Source: SZAS-79 sp965279075
GTDB lineage: Bacteria; Pseudomonadota; Gammaproteobacteria; Burkholderiales; SG8-39
Assembly (NCBI GenBank): GCA_965279075.1
Contig: CBDIHI010000009.1
Span: 124,001-188,000, forward strand
DNA: 64,000 bases
Direction of reading: 5' to 3'
Below, piece by piece: positions 35,213-44,596 of this stretch. The notes beneath the pieces were generated by a model. The model was given only the letters and a program-made list of their open reading frames with translations, searched no databases and was not told the origin of the DNA. Every line of letters begins with the position of its first letter. Positions within the stretch are counted from its first letter, which is position 1. A program made the translations under genes and the position numbers.

Positions 35213-37309
35213 CTATCGCACCGTCAGGCGCTCGCTCACGACGCGCGGTGTGATGAAGATGAGCAGCTCGGTCTTGCGGGTCGAGCGCTGGTTGTTCTTG
35301 AACAGGAAGCCGACATAGGGCAGGTCGCCGAAGAAGGGCACGCGGGTGATGTCCTGGCGCTCCGTCTCCTCGTAGATGCCGCCGATCACGACCGTGCCGC
35401 CGTTCTCGACCAGGGCGGAGGTCTTCACGTGCTTGGTGCTGATCTGCACGCCCGCCGTGGTCGTCGCGCCGGGCTCGTCCTTGTTCACGTCGAGCTCCAT
35501 GATCACGTTGCCTTCGGGCGTGATCTGCGGCTTCACCTTCAGCGCCAGGTTGGCCTTCCGGAACGCTACCGCCGTGGCGCCCGAGGACGAGGCCTGCTGG
35601 TACGGGATTTCCGTGCCCTGCTCGATGAGCGCTTCGACGCCGTCCGAAGTAAGCACTCGCGGGCTGGAAACGGTCTTGCCCTTGCCGTCCGCTTCCATTG
35701 CCGAGATCTCGGCATTGATGACTCTCGTGAAGGCATTGTTGAAAAGGAGCAGCGAGAACGAGCCCGGGTTGAAGCCGTTCAGGCCGGTGGCGGGCAGGTT
35801 CACGTTCTGCGCCGCAGTGCGGCCCGTCAGCGTTGTAGGTACGGCAATGAGGTTGCTTGCCGTGCTTCCCACCGTGACGTTGAGGTCCCTTGCGGGGTTA
35901 CCCGATCCGATTACGCGCCCGGGCGCAGAGTCGTATCCGAGACGAGCGCCGAGGTTCTTGGCGAAGCTGTCGTCGGCGATCACGATGCGCGCCTCGATCA
36001 CGACCTGGCGCACCGGCACGTCGATCTTGGCGATCAGCTTCCGCACTTCCTCGAGCCGGCTCGGGACGTCCTGCACGAAGAGGGTGTTGGTGCGGACATC
36101 AACCACCGCGCTGCCGCGCTTGGACAGGATGGGCTGCGCCTTGTCCCCCAGCAGACGCTGCACGTCGGTGGCCTTCTGGTAGTTCATCTGGAACGACTCG
36201 GTGCGCGTCGCCTCGAGTTCGCCGATCTGCTGCTGCGCCTCGAGGGCCAGCTTCTCGCGCGTGGCGAGTTCGTCGCGCGGCGCCACCCAGATCACGTTGC
36301 CGTTCTTCCTCATGTCGAGGCCGCGCGTCTGAAGGATGATGTCCATCGCCTGGTCCCAGGGCACGTCCTTCAGGCGCAGCGTGATGCTGCCCGAGACCGT
36401 GTCGCTGGTGATGATGTTCAGGTCGGTGAAGTCGGCGATGACGTTGAGCACCGCGCGCACCTCGACGTTCTGGAAGTTCAGCGACAGCTTCTCGCCCGTG
36501 TACCTGCCGCGGGACGAGGCTGCGGTCGCGCTGACCGGCTTCACCTCAATCACGAACTGGGTGTCGGTCTGGTAGGCGTTGTGCTCCCACTGGCCCTTGG
36601 GTTCGATCACCATGCGCACGTTCTCGCCCTGCGCGAAGGTGTTGATGGTCTGCACCGGCGTGGAGAAGTCCACCACGTCGAGGCGCTTCCTTAGGTTGTC
36701 GGGCAGCGCGGTCTTCACGAACTCCACGACGATGTTCTGCCCTTGCTGGCGGATGTCGATGCCGGTGCTCGAGTCGGACAGGTCGACGATGATGCGCCCC
36801 TCGCCCGAACGGCCGCGGCGGAAGTCGATGTCGCGCACCGCGTGCTTGGAGTCGGCCTTGCCCTCGGCGAAATGCGCTACTGCACCGCCACCGCTCGCAA
36901 CGGGCGGCACCGCGGCGAGAGTGATGATCAGGGTATTGCCGTCGATCATCGCCTCATGCGACACGCCGCGACGCAGGTTGAGGACCATGCGCGTCTTGTC
37001 CGAACCCTGCACCACGTTCATGCTGCGCAGTTCGCCCTCGCCGATGTCCTGCGAATTGCGGCCGAGGTTGTTGGTCGTGCCGGCGAAATCGAAGGCGATC
37101 CGCGCGGGGCTTGCGACGGTGAAGCTGGGCGGGATGGCCTTGAGGGGCGTCTTGGTCTGGACCCGCACCGTGATCTTGCCCCCCTGCTGGGTGACGTTGA
37201 ACGCCTCGATGCTGTTCGCCTGCGCAAGCGCGCCGCCGATGCCTGCAAACCAGAGCGCCGCTGCAAAGAGCGCGGACAGTGCCCGCGCCGGGAAAGTTCG
37301 ATGGTTCAT
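35213..37309 (-). CDS. pilQ: Type IV pilus outer-membrane secretin
   Basis: 698 aa. Signal peptide 1-29 (ends ALAQA), an AMIN domain in the N-terminal third (IEAFNVTQQGGKITVRVQ), secretin N-domains (KLSLNFQNVEVRAVLNVIADFTDLNIITSD) and the C-terminal secretin channel with VPFFGDLPYVGFLFKN just before the end. It forms the outer-membrane pore for pilus fibres and DNA uptake. The ATG lies inside the end of pilP (4-bp overlap). The next genes, after a hairpin, are aroK and aroB. Confidence 0.96.
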   Translation of the reverse strand: MNHRTFPARALSALFAAALWFAGIGGALAQANSIEAFNVTQQGGKITVRVQTKTPLKAIPPSFTVASPARIAFDFAGTTNNLGRNSQDIGEGELRSMNVVQGSDKTRMVLNLRRGVSHEAMIDGNTLIITLAAVPPVASGGGAVAHFAEGKADSKHAVRDIDFRRGRSGEGRIIVDLSDSSTGIDIRQQGQNIVVEFVKTALPDNLRKRLDVVDFSTPVQTINTFAQGENVRMVIEPKGQWEHNAYQTDTQFVIEVKPVSATAASSRGRYTGEKLSLNFQNVEVRAVLNVIADFTDLNIITSDTVSGSITLRLKDVPWDQAMDIILQTRGLDMRKNGNVIWVAPRDELATREKLALEAQQQIGELEATRTESFQMNYQKATDVQRLLGDKAQPILSKRGSAVVDVRTNTLFVQDVPSRLEEVRKLIAKIDVPVRQVVIEARIVIADDSFAKNLGARLGYDSAPGRVIGSGNPARDLNVTVGSTASNLIAVPTTLTGRTAAQNVNLPATGLNGFNPGSFSLLLFNNAFTRVINAEISAMEADGKGKTVSSPRVLTSDGVEALIEQGTEIPYQQASSSGATAVAFRKANLALKVKPQITPEGNVIMELDVNKDEPGATTTAGVQISTKHVKTSALVENGGTVVIGGIYEETERQDITRVPFFGDLPYVGFLFKNNQRSTRKTELLIFITPRVVSERLTVR

Positions 37310-37845
37310 CGTTGTGCCTCCAACAGTTGCAGCGAGCTGATGCGTTCTACCCAGTCTCCGCCGCCGTCCTGCACGAGCTCCTTCAGCTTGATCTCGTTCT
37401 CGTCGATAGCGGTGATCACGCCGAAGTTCAGCCCCAAGTAATTGCCCTTCTTGACCCGGAACAGGTTCGCGCCGGCCCTCACCAGACCGAAGGTCTGCTT
37501 GTACTGCGTCAGCGTGCCCACCATCCGCAGCGACTCGATCGGGAACGCCTCGAGCGGCTCCTTGGGACGGTTCAGGTCGGGCTTGATCCCGCCCGCCCCC
37601 GCCATCGCCGCGCCCGAAGCCACCACGTCGATGCGCGTCGGCTTGAAGGGGTCGGTCTCGTCGAACGCCTTGTAAGGCACCGGCTCGTAAGGCTTCACCT
37701 GCGGCAGCGGATCGACCTTGCCGCGCAGGTCCTTGGTGAGCTGGGCGAGCTCCTGCTTCAGGTCGCCGTACTGCTCGCCGCCGCACGCCGCGAGCGCAAG
37801 CAGTGCCGCCGCAGCGAGGGCCGTCCTCATGTGCGCGGTCCTCAT
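37306..37845 (-). CDS. pilP: Type IV pilus inner-membrane lipoprotein
   Basis: 179 aa. A short signal with lipobox (LLALAACG) is followed by a disordered Pro/Lys-rich linker (VDPLPQVKPYEPVPYKAFDETDPFKP) and a compact beta domain (VRAGANLFRVKKGNYLGLNFGVITAIDENEIKLKELVQD). PilP links the PilNO inner-membrane complex to the PilQ secretin. The first codons are repeated (ATGAGGACC then ATGAGGACG), so Met6 is an alternative start; Met1 overlaps the pilO stop. Confidence 0.94.
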   Translation of the reverse strand: MRTAHMRTALAAAALLALAACGGEQYGDLKQELAQLTKDLRGKVDPLPQVKPYEPVPYKAFDETDPFKPTRIDVVASGAAMAGAGGIKPDLNRPKEPLEAFPIESLRMVGTLTQYKQTFGLVRAGANLFRVKKGNYLGLNFGVITAIDENEIKLKELVQDGGGDWVERISSLQLLEAQR

Positions 37846-38492
37846 TTCTTGGGCGCCTTGGCGGCCTTGGTGGACTTGCGCTGGGCCGCGACTTCCTCGT
37901 CGTCGAGGTAGCGGAAGGTCCGCGCGGTGGCGTCCATCTGCAGCTGGCCGTCCTTGCCCGAGGCGATCGTCACGTCGTTGAGCGTGACGATGCGCGAAAG
38001 CTGGCCCAGGTCGCTCGCGAACGCGCCCATGTCGTGGTAGTTGCCGACCACCCGCACCTGGATGGGCAGCTCGGCGTAGAACTCCTTCGCCGACTCGCCG
38101 GCGGCCGGCTTGAACAACTCGAACTGCAGGCCGCGCCCGAGGCCGGCCTGGTTGATGTCGACGAGCAGCGCGTCCATCTGTGCGCGGTTGGGCAACTGCT
38201 TGAGCAAAGCGCCAAACGACTGGTCGATCTCACGCAGCTGCTGCTTGTGCAGGTCGAGGTTGACCGACTGCTTCTTCTTGTTGAGGTAGTCGTCCTTGAG
38301 CTTGGTTTCCTGCACCTTGCCGGCCTCGAGCTCTTCCATCTGGCCCTGCCAGTCGAGGAAATAGGCCGCCACGATGATGCCGGCGAGGATCACGATGAGC
38401 GCGACGAGCTTGGGGATGGCCGGCCAGGTTCCCGGATCCTTGGGGTCGAGGTACTTGAAGTCCTCGGCGAACTGGTTGAGGTTGATCGCCAT
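37842..38492 (-). CDS. pilO: Type IV pilus assembly protein PilO
   Basis: 216 aa. A short cytoplasmic N-terminus (NLNQFAEDFKYLDPKDPGTWP), one TM segment (about 27-45), a coiled coil (QMEELEAGKVQETKLKDDYLNKKK) and a periplasmic ferredoxin-like domain. It pairs with PilN and contacts PilP in the inner-membrane alignment complex. It starts 3 bp after pilN and overlaps pilP by 4 bp. Confidence 0.95.
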   Translation of the reverse strand: MAINLNQFAEDFKYLDPKDPGTWPAIPKLVALIVILAGIIVAAYFLDWQGQMEELEAGKVQETKLKDDYLNKKKQSVNLDLHKQQLREIDQSFGALLKQLPNRAQMDALLVDINQAGLGRGLQFELFKPAAGESAKEFYAELPIQVRVVGNYHDMGAFASDLGQLSRIVTLNDVTIASGKDGQLQMDATARTFRYLDDEEVAAQRKSTKAAKAPKK

Positions 38493-38495
38493 GGG

Positions 38496-39125
38496 CTAGC
38501 CTTTCTTCGCGGCGGCCGGCGCCGCGGGAGGAGCGCCCTTGCCGGCAACGCCCTTGCCGGCAGCGCCATCCGCAGAACCCTGAGCGCGCTTGAGCGACAG
38601 GTCGAGGTTGAATTCGGACACGCGCTTGTTGTTCACGACGCTGGCCTTGATCTCGTTCAGCTTGGGTGCCTCGAGCCACTGCGACGACTCGATGTTGCGC
38701 ATCAGAGTGGAAACGCGCGCGTTCGACTGCGCGTAGCCGATGAGGCTGATGCGCAGGCCCCGCTGTGAAATGCTCTTGAGGTACACGCCGTCCGGGAGCT
38801 GGCGCACCAGCTGGTCAAGCAGGTAGACCGTCTGCGCGCGGTCGGCCTGGAGAGTCTCGATCACCTGCTTCCTCGACAGAAGCGCGGCGATCTCGTCCTT
38901 CAGCTTCTTGATCTCGGCGATGTCCTTGTCGAGCTTCTCGGTTTCCTTCTTGAGGAAGTCGTTGCGGCTGACCTGCTCGCCCACCTTCGCGGCGTAGAAG
39001 CCGTGGACGAGCAGCACGATCGCGCCGCCGAGCACTGCGGTCATCGCCGCCACTATCGCGAAATGCTTTCGCGACGCCTTGCGCCGCTCTTCCCGGTGGG
39101 GAAGGAGGTTGATGCGGGTTGTCAC
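38496..39125 (-). CDS. pilN: Type IV pilus assembly protein PilN
   Basis: 209 aa. It begins with the PilM-binding motif INLLPHREERR in the cytoplasmic N-terminus, then one TM helix (about 22-43), a coiled coil (FLKKETEKLDKDIAEIKKLKDEIAALL) and a periplasmic domain. The C-terminus is Ala/Lys/Gly-rich (KGVAGKGAPPAAPAAAKKG), longer than in many homologues. It overlaps pilM by 4 bp. Confidence 0.95.
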   Translation of the reverse strand: MTTRINLLPHREERRKASRKHFAIVAAMTAVLGGAIVLLVHGFYAAKVGEQVSRNDFLKKETEKLDKDIAEIKKLKDEIAALLSRKQVIETLQADRAQTVYLLDQLVRQLPDGVYLKSISQRGLRISLIGYAQSNARVSTLMRNIESSQWLEAPKLNEIKASVVNNKRVSEFNLDLSLKRAQGSADGAAGKGVAGKGAPPAAPAAAKKG

Positions 39126-40195
39126 GGGTCGAACCTCCGCATTGCGAGGCCGCAGGCCACGATCAGCGAGGGCGCGTCGAGCATCAGTTTCTTCAGCTGG
39201 ATGCGCGGCGAGGTCTCCATCGTGGCGAACGGGTTGGCCACCACCGTGTTCACCTGCGTGCGGGTCTGGATGACCTCGTCGAGGCCGGGAATCACCGCCG
39301 ACCCGCCCGCGAGCAGGATGTGGTCGACGCTGCTGTACTGGGTGGAGGTGAAGAAGAACTGCAGCGCGCGCTGCACTTCCATCGCCAGGTTCTCCATGAA
39401 CGGCCGCAGCACCTCGGACTCGAAGTCGTCCGGGAGCCCGCCCGAGCGCTTGGCGTTTTCGGCCTCTTCAGGGCTCATGCCGTAGCGGTTCTGGATGTCG
39501 GCGGTCAACTGGTTGCCGCCAAACGCCTGCTCCCGCGAATAGACCGACTGGTCGTTGCGCAGCACGCTGATCGCCATCACGTTGGCGCCGATGTCGACCA
39601 CCGCGATGTTCTGGTCCTTGCCCCCGCCCGGCAGGGCCGCCGAGACCATCAGGAGCGCGGACTGCTGCGCGTAGGACTCGACGTCCATGACCAGCGCCTT
39701 GAGGCCGGCCGACTCGGCGACCGCGATGCGATCCTCGACCTTTTCCTTGCGGGTCGCCGCGATCAGCACCTCGTCCTCGCCCGGACCGGAGGGGGAAGGA
39801 CCGACGACCTGGAAATCGAGGTTCACCTCCTCGAGCGCGAACGGGATGTACTGGTTCGCCTCGGTCTCGACCTGGATCTCGAGTTCCTGCTCGCGCAGGC
39901 CCGCCTGGACGATGATCTTCTTGGTGATGACGGCGCCCGAGGGCACGGCCATCGCGACGTGCTTGGTGCGGGTGGCGAGGCGCTTCCAGGCACGCTTGAC
40001 GGCTTCGGTGACCGCTTCGAGATTATTGATGTTCCCGTCGGCCACCGCATCGCGGGGCAGGGATTCGATCGCGTAGCGTTCCACCCTGTAGGCGCCCTTG
40101 CCGGCGTCGACGATCTCGACCATCTTCACCGAGGACGAGCTGATGTCCAGCCCAAACAGGGGCGGAGCTTTCGGATTGAAGATATCGAGTTGCAA
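39122..40195 (-). CDS. pilM: Type IV pilus assembly ATPase-like protein PilM (TTG start)
   Basis: 357 aa actin/FtsA-like protein of the cytoplasmic ring of the pilus machine, binding the PilN N-terminus. Nucleotide-site segments FGLDISSSSVKMVEI (about 14-28), AVVDIGANVMAISV and LLAGGSAVIPGL are visible. The only start that gives the expected N-terminus is TTG at 40195, with AAGGA about 8 bases upstream. It heads the pilMNOPQ operon, divergent from the PBP gene. The promoter must be in the AT-rich gap 40196-40300; no single convincing hexamer pair stands out. Confidence 0.94.
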   Translation of the reverse strand: MQLDIFNPKAPPLFGLDISSSSVKMVEIVDAGKGAYRVERYAIESLPRDAVADGNINNLEAVTEAVKRAWKRLATRTKHVAMAVPSGAVITKKIIVQAGLREQELEIQVETEANQYIPFALEEVNLDFQVVGPSPSGPGEDEVLIAATRKEKVEDRIAVAESAGLKALVMDVESYAQQSALLMVSAALPGGGKDQNIAVVDIGANVMAISVLRNDQSVYSREQAFGGNQLTADIQNRYGMSPEEAENAKRSGGLPDDFESEVLRPFMENLAMEVQRALQFFFTSTQYSSVDHILLAGGSAVIPGLDEVIQTRTQVNTVVANPFATMETSPRIQLKKLMLDAPSLIVACGLAMRRFDP

Positions 40196-40285
40196 GGGAA
40201 AATTCCTTTCCGCAATGGCCGTTTAGGCGCAATACGTATAATTTACATGAAATGCTAGCAACAAGCCCCCTGCCTGTAAAGTAAA

Positions 40286-40313
40286 TTCTTCACGGTCGGG
40301 CAAGGCCTATAAT
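40286..40313 (+). promoter_or_regulatory. Promoter of the PBP1a gene
   Basis: A perfect -10 TATAAT (40308-40313) is preceded at 16 bp by TTCTTC (40286-40291), a weak -35. It lies about 50 bp before the ATG in the divergent gap with pilM. The -10 is convincing; the -35 assignment is not firm. Confidence 0.5.
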
Positions 40314-40366
40314 GCCCCCGTCTCCTACCCGATGCAACAACCCCCCCGTCCCTCCCGATCACGTTG

Positions 40367-42709
40367 ATGTGGCTCCGTTTTTTGGCATTTCCGCTGGCCC
40401 TGCTCGCCGGCGTGGCGGCGATCGGCGCCTGCGCGGTCGGCCTCGTGCTGGTGCTCGCCTGGCCGAACCTGCCTTCGCTCGGGGCCCTGACCGACTACCA
40501 GCCCAAGATACCGCTGCGGGTCTATTCGGTTGAAGGCACGCTGATCGGGGAATTCGGCGAGGAGCGCCGCGCAGTCGTGAAGATCGCCGAAGTCCCCGAA
40601 GTGCTGAAGCGCTCTATCCTCGCGGCCGAGGACGAGCGGTTCTACCAGCATGCGGGCATCGATTATCTGGGCGTCCTGCGCGCGGCCCTTTCCAACCTGA
40701 CATCCGGCGGACGCCGGCAGGGGGCGAGCACGATCACGATGCAGGTGGCGCGCAACTTCTTCCTGTCTTCGGAGAAAACGCTCACCCGCAAGCTCTACGA
40801 GGCGCTCCTGTCGTTCAAGATCGAGCACAGCCTGCAGAAGGACCAGATCCTCGAGCTGTACGTGAACCAGATCTACCTCGGCCAGCGCGCCTACGGGTTC
40901 GGCGCCGCGGCCCAGATCTACTTCGGCAAGCCGCTCGACAAGATCTCGCTGCCCGAGGCGGCGATGCTCGCGGGCCTGCCAAAGGCACCCTCGACCTTCA
41001 ACCCGGTGGTCAACCCGACGCGCGCCAAGCAGCGCCAGCTCTACGTGCTGCGCCGCATGAAGGAGCTGGGGCACGTCACCGAGCAGCAGTATGCGGAGGC
41101 GGTCAAGGCGCCGCTCGCGGTGAAGCGCGACGCCAGCGAATTCGCGGTCCACGCCGAACACGTCGCGGAGATGGTGCGCCAGGCCATACACGAGCAGTAC
41201 CCGGACGACGTCTACACGCGTGGTTTCCGTGTCTACACGACGATCCGCAAGGCCGACCAGGAAGCGGCGTACGCGTCGCTGCGCCGCGGCCTGCTCGACT
41301 ACGACCGCCGCCACGGCTACCGCGGACCGGAGGCATACGCGGAGCTGGCTGAGAATGCCACCGAGGACGACTACGACGAGGCGCTTTCCGACCACAGCGA
41401 CAACGACGACATGCTGGCCGCGCTGGTGCTGTCCGCCGGTGCCAAGGAGGTCCGCGCCGTCACGCGGGCGGGCGAGCAGGTGTCGGTCGCAGGAGAGGGC
41501 CTGAAGTTCGTAGCCCGGTCGCTGGATGACAAGGCGCTGCCGCAGAAACGCGTGCGGCGCGGATCGATCATCCGCGTGCAAAGGGACGACAAGAAGGTCT
41601 GGCAGATCGTCCAGCTGCCCGAGGCCGAGTCGGCCTTCATCGCGGTCGACCCGAACGACGGCGCGATCCGCGCGCTGGTCGGCGGGTTCGACTTCAGCCG
41701 CAACAAGTACAACCACGTCACACAGGCCTGGCGCCAGCCGGGCTCTTCGTTCAAGCCGTTCATCTACTCGGCCTCGCTGGAAAAGGGGTTCACCCCTGCG
41801 ACCGTCATCCCGGACGAGCCCATCGTCGTCGAAGCGGACGTCACGGGCAGCCAGCGCTGGGAGCCCAAGAACTACGATGGCAAGTTCGAGGGGCCGATGC
41901 GCATGCGCACGGCGCTCGCGAAGTCGAAGAACATGGTGTCGATTCGGATCCTCAAGGCCATCGGCACGAAGTACGCGCAGGACTACGTCACCCGCTTCGG
42001 CTTCGAGGCGGAAAAGCACCCGCCCTACCTGACGATGGCGCTCGGCGCGGGCTCGGTCACGCTATGGCAGATGGCTCGCGCCTACTCCGTGTTCGCCAAT
42101 TCCGGTTACCTGGTCCAGCCCTATTACATCCAGCGCATTGTCGACGACCGCGGCAACAGCCTGGGCACGGCCAACCCCCAGCGGGCGGGTGACGAGTCGC
42201 TGAGGGTCATCGATGCGCGCAACGCGTTCATCATGGACAGCATGCTGCAGGACGTGACCCGCTACGGGACGGCCGCGCGCGCATCCAAGCTCGGGCGCCG
42301 CGACCTCGCCGGCAAGACGGGCACGACCAATGACTTCCTCGACGCCTGGTTCTGCGGTTACTCGCCTGCGCTCGTCGGCGTGGCGTGGGTGGGCTTCGAC
42401 CAGCCGCGCACCCTCGGCCGCAACGAGACGGGCGGCTCGGTCTCCTTGCCGATCTGGATCGGCTACATGGAAAAAGCGCTGAAAGGGATTCCCGAGGTGG
42501 CTCGCACGGTGCCGGACGGGATCATCGACCTGAAGGTCGATCCCGATGCCGCCGTACCCGGCAGCGGCTCGCACCCGGAATTCTTCTACAAGGAAGGCAT
42601 GCCCCCCGTCCCGGCCGAGCGGGCACCGGGAGATGCCCCGCAGCCCGATTTCAAGCCCGTCCCTTCGATGAGCCGGAACGAACCCAGGCCTCCGCCAGCG
42701 CCCGGCTAG
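40367..42709 (+). CDS. mrcA: Class A penicillin-binding protein 1A
   Basis: 780 aa bifunctional peptidoglycan glycosyltransferase/transpeptidase (PonA/MrcA). One N-terminal TM (about 5-30). The GT51 domain has catalytic Glu88 in AAEDERFYQHAGID and the QGASTITMQVARN block. An OB-like insert precedes the transpeptidase domain with S460-x-x-K463 (SSFK), SKN in AKSKNMVS and KTG at 650-652. The C-terminus is Pro-rich. It is divergent from pilM, as in many proteobacteria, and convergent with cyaY, with the two stop codons interlocked in CTAG (42706-42709). Confidence 0.96.
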   Translation: MWLRFLAFPLALLAGVAAIGACAVGLVLVLAWPNLPSLGALTDYQPKIPLRVYSVEGTLIGEFGEERRAVVKIAEVPEVLKRSILAAEDERFYQHAGIDYLGVLRAALSNLTSGGRRQGASTITMQVARNFFLSSEKTLTRKLYEALLSFKIEHSLQKDQILELYVNQIYLGQRAYGFGAAAQIYFGKPLDKISLPEAAMLAGLPKAPSTFNPVVNPTRAKQRQLYVLRRMKELGHVTEQQYAEAVKAPLAVKRDASEFAVHAEHVAEMVRQAIHEQYPDDVYTRGFRVYTTIRKADQEAAYASLRRGLLDYDRRHGYRGPEAYAELAENATEDDYDEALSDHSDNDDMLAALVLSAGAKEVRAVTRAGEQVSVAGEGLKFVARSLDDKALPQKRVRRGSIIRVQRDDKKVWQIVQLPEAESAFIAVDPNDGAIRALVGGFDFSRNKYNHVTQAWRQPGSSFKPFIYSASLEKGFTPATVIPDEPIVVEADVTGSQRWEPKNYDGKFEGPMRMRTALAKSKNMVSIRILKAIGTKYAQDYVTRFGFEAEKHPPYLTMALGAGSVTLWQMARAYSVFANSGYLVQPYYIQRIVDDRGNSLGTANPQRAGDESLRVIDARNAFIMDSMLQDVTRYGTAARASKLGRRDLAGKTGTTNDFLDAWFCGYSPALVGVAWVGFDQPRTLGRNETGGSVSLPIWIGYMEKALKGIPEVARTVPDGIIDLKVDPDAAVPGSGSHPEFFYKEGMPPVPAERAPGDAPQPDFKPVPSMSRNEPRPPPAPG

Positions 42710-43041
42710 GGCGGGGAGAGGATTACCGCCGCCCCGCCCTGTGCGCCGACCATGCGTGAAAGTGCTGCATAAAGTTCACCCCCGTCACGCGTATCGACCC
42801 ACCGGCCGCCGTCGTGGCGAAAATGGAATCCGCCCGACCTGGCCGCCACCCAGATCTCGCGTAACGGCGCTTGGCGGTTGATGATCATCTTGCTGCCATC
42901 CTCGAACTCGAGCTCGAGGATGCCACCGGGCTTCATCTGCAAGTCGATGTCGAGCCCGGCGGTTTCGGCGCAGGCCTCGACCGCGGCCTCTATGGCGGCA
43001 AACGTATCGGTGGCAAGGCGCTCGAATTCGGAATCCGTCAT
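42706..43041 (-). CDS. cyaY: Frataxin-like iron donor protein CyaY
   Basis: 111 aa from MTDSEFERLA, which matches the CyaY N-terminus; five further codons upstream (to 43056) are possible but not typical. It shows the acidic first helix (DTFAAIEAAVEAC) and the conserved sheet LELEFEDGSKMIINRQAPLREIWVAARSGGFHF. CyaY binds iron and modulates IscS in Fe-S cluster assembly. It is divergent from lptM-lysA, a common beta/gammaproteobacterial arrangement. Confidence 0.94.
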   Translation of the reverse strand: MTDSEFERLATDTFAAIEAAVEACAETAGLDIDLQMKPGGILELEFEDGSKMIINRQAPLREIWVAARSGGFHFRHDGGRWVDTRDGGELYAALSRMVGAQGGAAVILSPP

Positions 43042-43100
43042 GGCAGGAATTCCCATTGGTGCAGATCCTTCATGCTAACATCATGATTTTACGTCCACTC

Positions 43101-43307
43101 ATGCGCTTTCTGCGTCCGTCGAAGGCGGCTCTGGCTGCGGTCCTCAGTACCGCGTTGCTGGGGGCGTGCGGGTCCAAGGGCCCGCTCTACTTCCGGGACA
43201 ACCCGCCGCCCGGGCTCAAGGTGCCCAAGCCCCCGGCGCCGAAGCCCGTCCCGTACCCGGAGGATCCGGCCGCGAACACCCCCGGCGGGCAGGAAAAGCA
43301 GGACTGA
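43101..43307 (+). CDS. lptM: LptM-like small lipoprotein (LPS translocon maturation)
   Basis: About 68 aa. A signal peptide ends in the lipobox LLGAC and the mature start CGSKGPLYFRD matches the LptM (YifL) signature CGxKGPLY. The tail is Pro/Lys-rich. LptM assists disulfide maturation of the LptD/E complex. Start choice is uncertain: ATG at 43101 gives a compact basic n-region (MRFLRPSK), while 43083 and 43056 are also open. It sits 11 bp before lysA and opposite cyaY, the usual neighbourhood. Confidence 0.88.
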   Translation: MRFLRPSKAALAAVLSTALLGACGSKGPLYFRDNPPPGLKVPKPPAPKPVPYPEDPAANTPGGQEKQD

Positions 43308-43318
43308 TCCCCGACATC

Positions 43319-44560
43319 ATGGCCTTTGAATACCGCAACGGCACGCTTTGCGCTGAGGGCGTGCCGCTCGAAGACATTGCGCGCCGCCACGGGACCCCGT
43401 GCTACGTCTACTCGCGCGCCTCGATCGAAGGTGCTTACGGCGAGTATGCGAACGCGCTCGCCGGGCGTCCCTCTCTGATCGCGTACTCCGTGAAGGCGAA
43501 CTCCAACCTGGCCGTGCTCGCGCTCATGAGCCGGCTCGGCGCCGGGTTCGACATCGTCTCCGGCGGCGAACTGAGCCGCGTGATCGCCGCAGGCGGGGAT
43601 CCGCGCAAGGTCGTGTTCTCCGGCGTGGGCAAGACGGAAGCCGAGATCGCCCAGGCGCTGCAAGCCGGCATCCTGAGCATCAACCTCGAGTCGGCTGCGG
43701 AACTGGAGCGCGTCGACTCGGTCGCCGCGCGGCTGGGGAAAATCGCCCCGGTGGCCTTCCGCGTAAACCCCGACGTCGACGCGCGCACCCATCCCTACAT
43801 ATCGACCGGGCTCAAGCAGAACAAGTTCGGTGTCGCTTTCGCCGAGGCGGAAGCCCTGTACAAGGACGCCGCGCGCCGGCCCCATGTACGGGTCGTGGGG
43901 ATCGGCTGCCATATCGGCTCCCAGCTGGTGTCGTCGGCGCCGCTGGTCGACGCCGCAGAGCGCATGCTCGCGCTGGTGGAACGCCTCGACCGCGCGGGGA
44001 TAGCCCTTGAGCACATCGACCTCGGCGGCGGCGTAGGCATCCGCTACAAGGACGAGGCGCCCGACCCGATCGGCGCGTTCCTCGACGGCGCGCTGGGCAT
44101 GCTCGCGGGCCGTAAAGAGACCCTGATCGTGGACCCAGGCCGCTCTCTCGTGGGCAACGCCGGCGTGCTGATCACGCGGGTCGAGTACGTGAAGCCGGGC
44201 GAAGCGAAGAATTTCCTGGTCGTCGATGCGGCGATGAATGACCTGATCCGCCCTTCGCTCTACGAGGCATGGCACGAAGTGCAGCCGGTGCGCAAGGGCT
44301 CAGCCACTGCAGCCGTTTACGACGTGGTCGGCCCCGTGTGCGAAACCGGCGACTTCCTCGCCCAGGATCGCCGCCTGGCGGCCGTGGCAGGGGATTTGCT
44401 AGCGGTGATGTCTGCGGGGGCCTACGGCATGGCGATGAGCTCGAACTACAACTCAAGGCCGCGGGCTGCGGAGATACTCGTCGACGGGACGACTGACTAC
44501 GTCGTCAGAGAGCGCGAAACCGTCGCGGATCTCTTTGCAAAGGAGCATGTTTTACCGTAG
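43319..44560 (+). CDS. lysA: Diaminopimelate decarboxylase
   Basis: 413 aa fold-type III PLP enzyme making lysine from meso-diaminopimelate. PLP lysine is Lys59 in AYSVKANSN; other markers are GAGFDIVSGGEL, GCHIGSQL, EHIDLGGGVGIRY, and GPVCETGDFLAQDR, with the last Cys-Glu pair forming the other half of the dimer active site. Cotranscribed with lptM. T-rich sequence (CTTTTTCTTTTTC) just after the stop may weaken transcription before the efflux genes. Confidence 0.97.
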   Translation: MAFEYRNGTLCAEGVPLEDIARRHGTPCYVYSRASIEGAYGEYANALAGRPSLIAYSVKANSNLAVLALMSRLGAGFDIVSGGELSRVIAAGGDPRKVVFSGVGKTEAEIAQALQAGILSINLESAAELERVDSVAARLGKIAPVAFRVNPDVDARTHPYISTGLKQNKFGVAFAEAEALYKDAARRPHVRVVGIGCHIGSQLVSSAPLVDAAERMLALVERLDRAGIALEHIDLGGGVGIRYKDEAPDPIGAFLDGALGMLAGRKETLIVDPGRSLVGNAGVLITRVEYVKPGEAKNFLVVDAAMNDLIRPSLYEAWHEVQPVRKGSATAAVYDVVGPVCETGDFLAQDRRLAAVAGDLLAVMSAGAYGMAMSSNYNSRPRAAEILVDGTTDYVVRERETVADLFAKEHVLP

Positions 44561-44596
44561 CTTTTTCTTTTTCATCCCTCTTCCCTCAGGGGCACA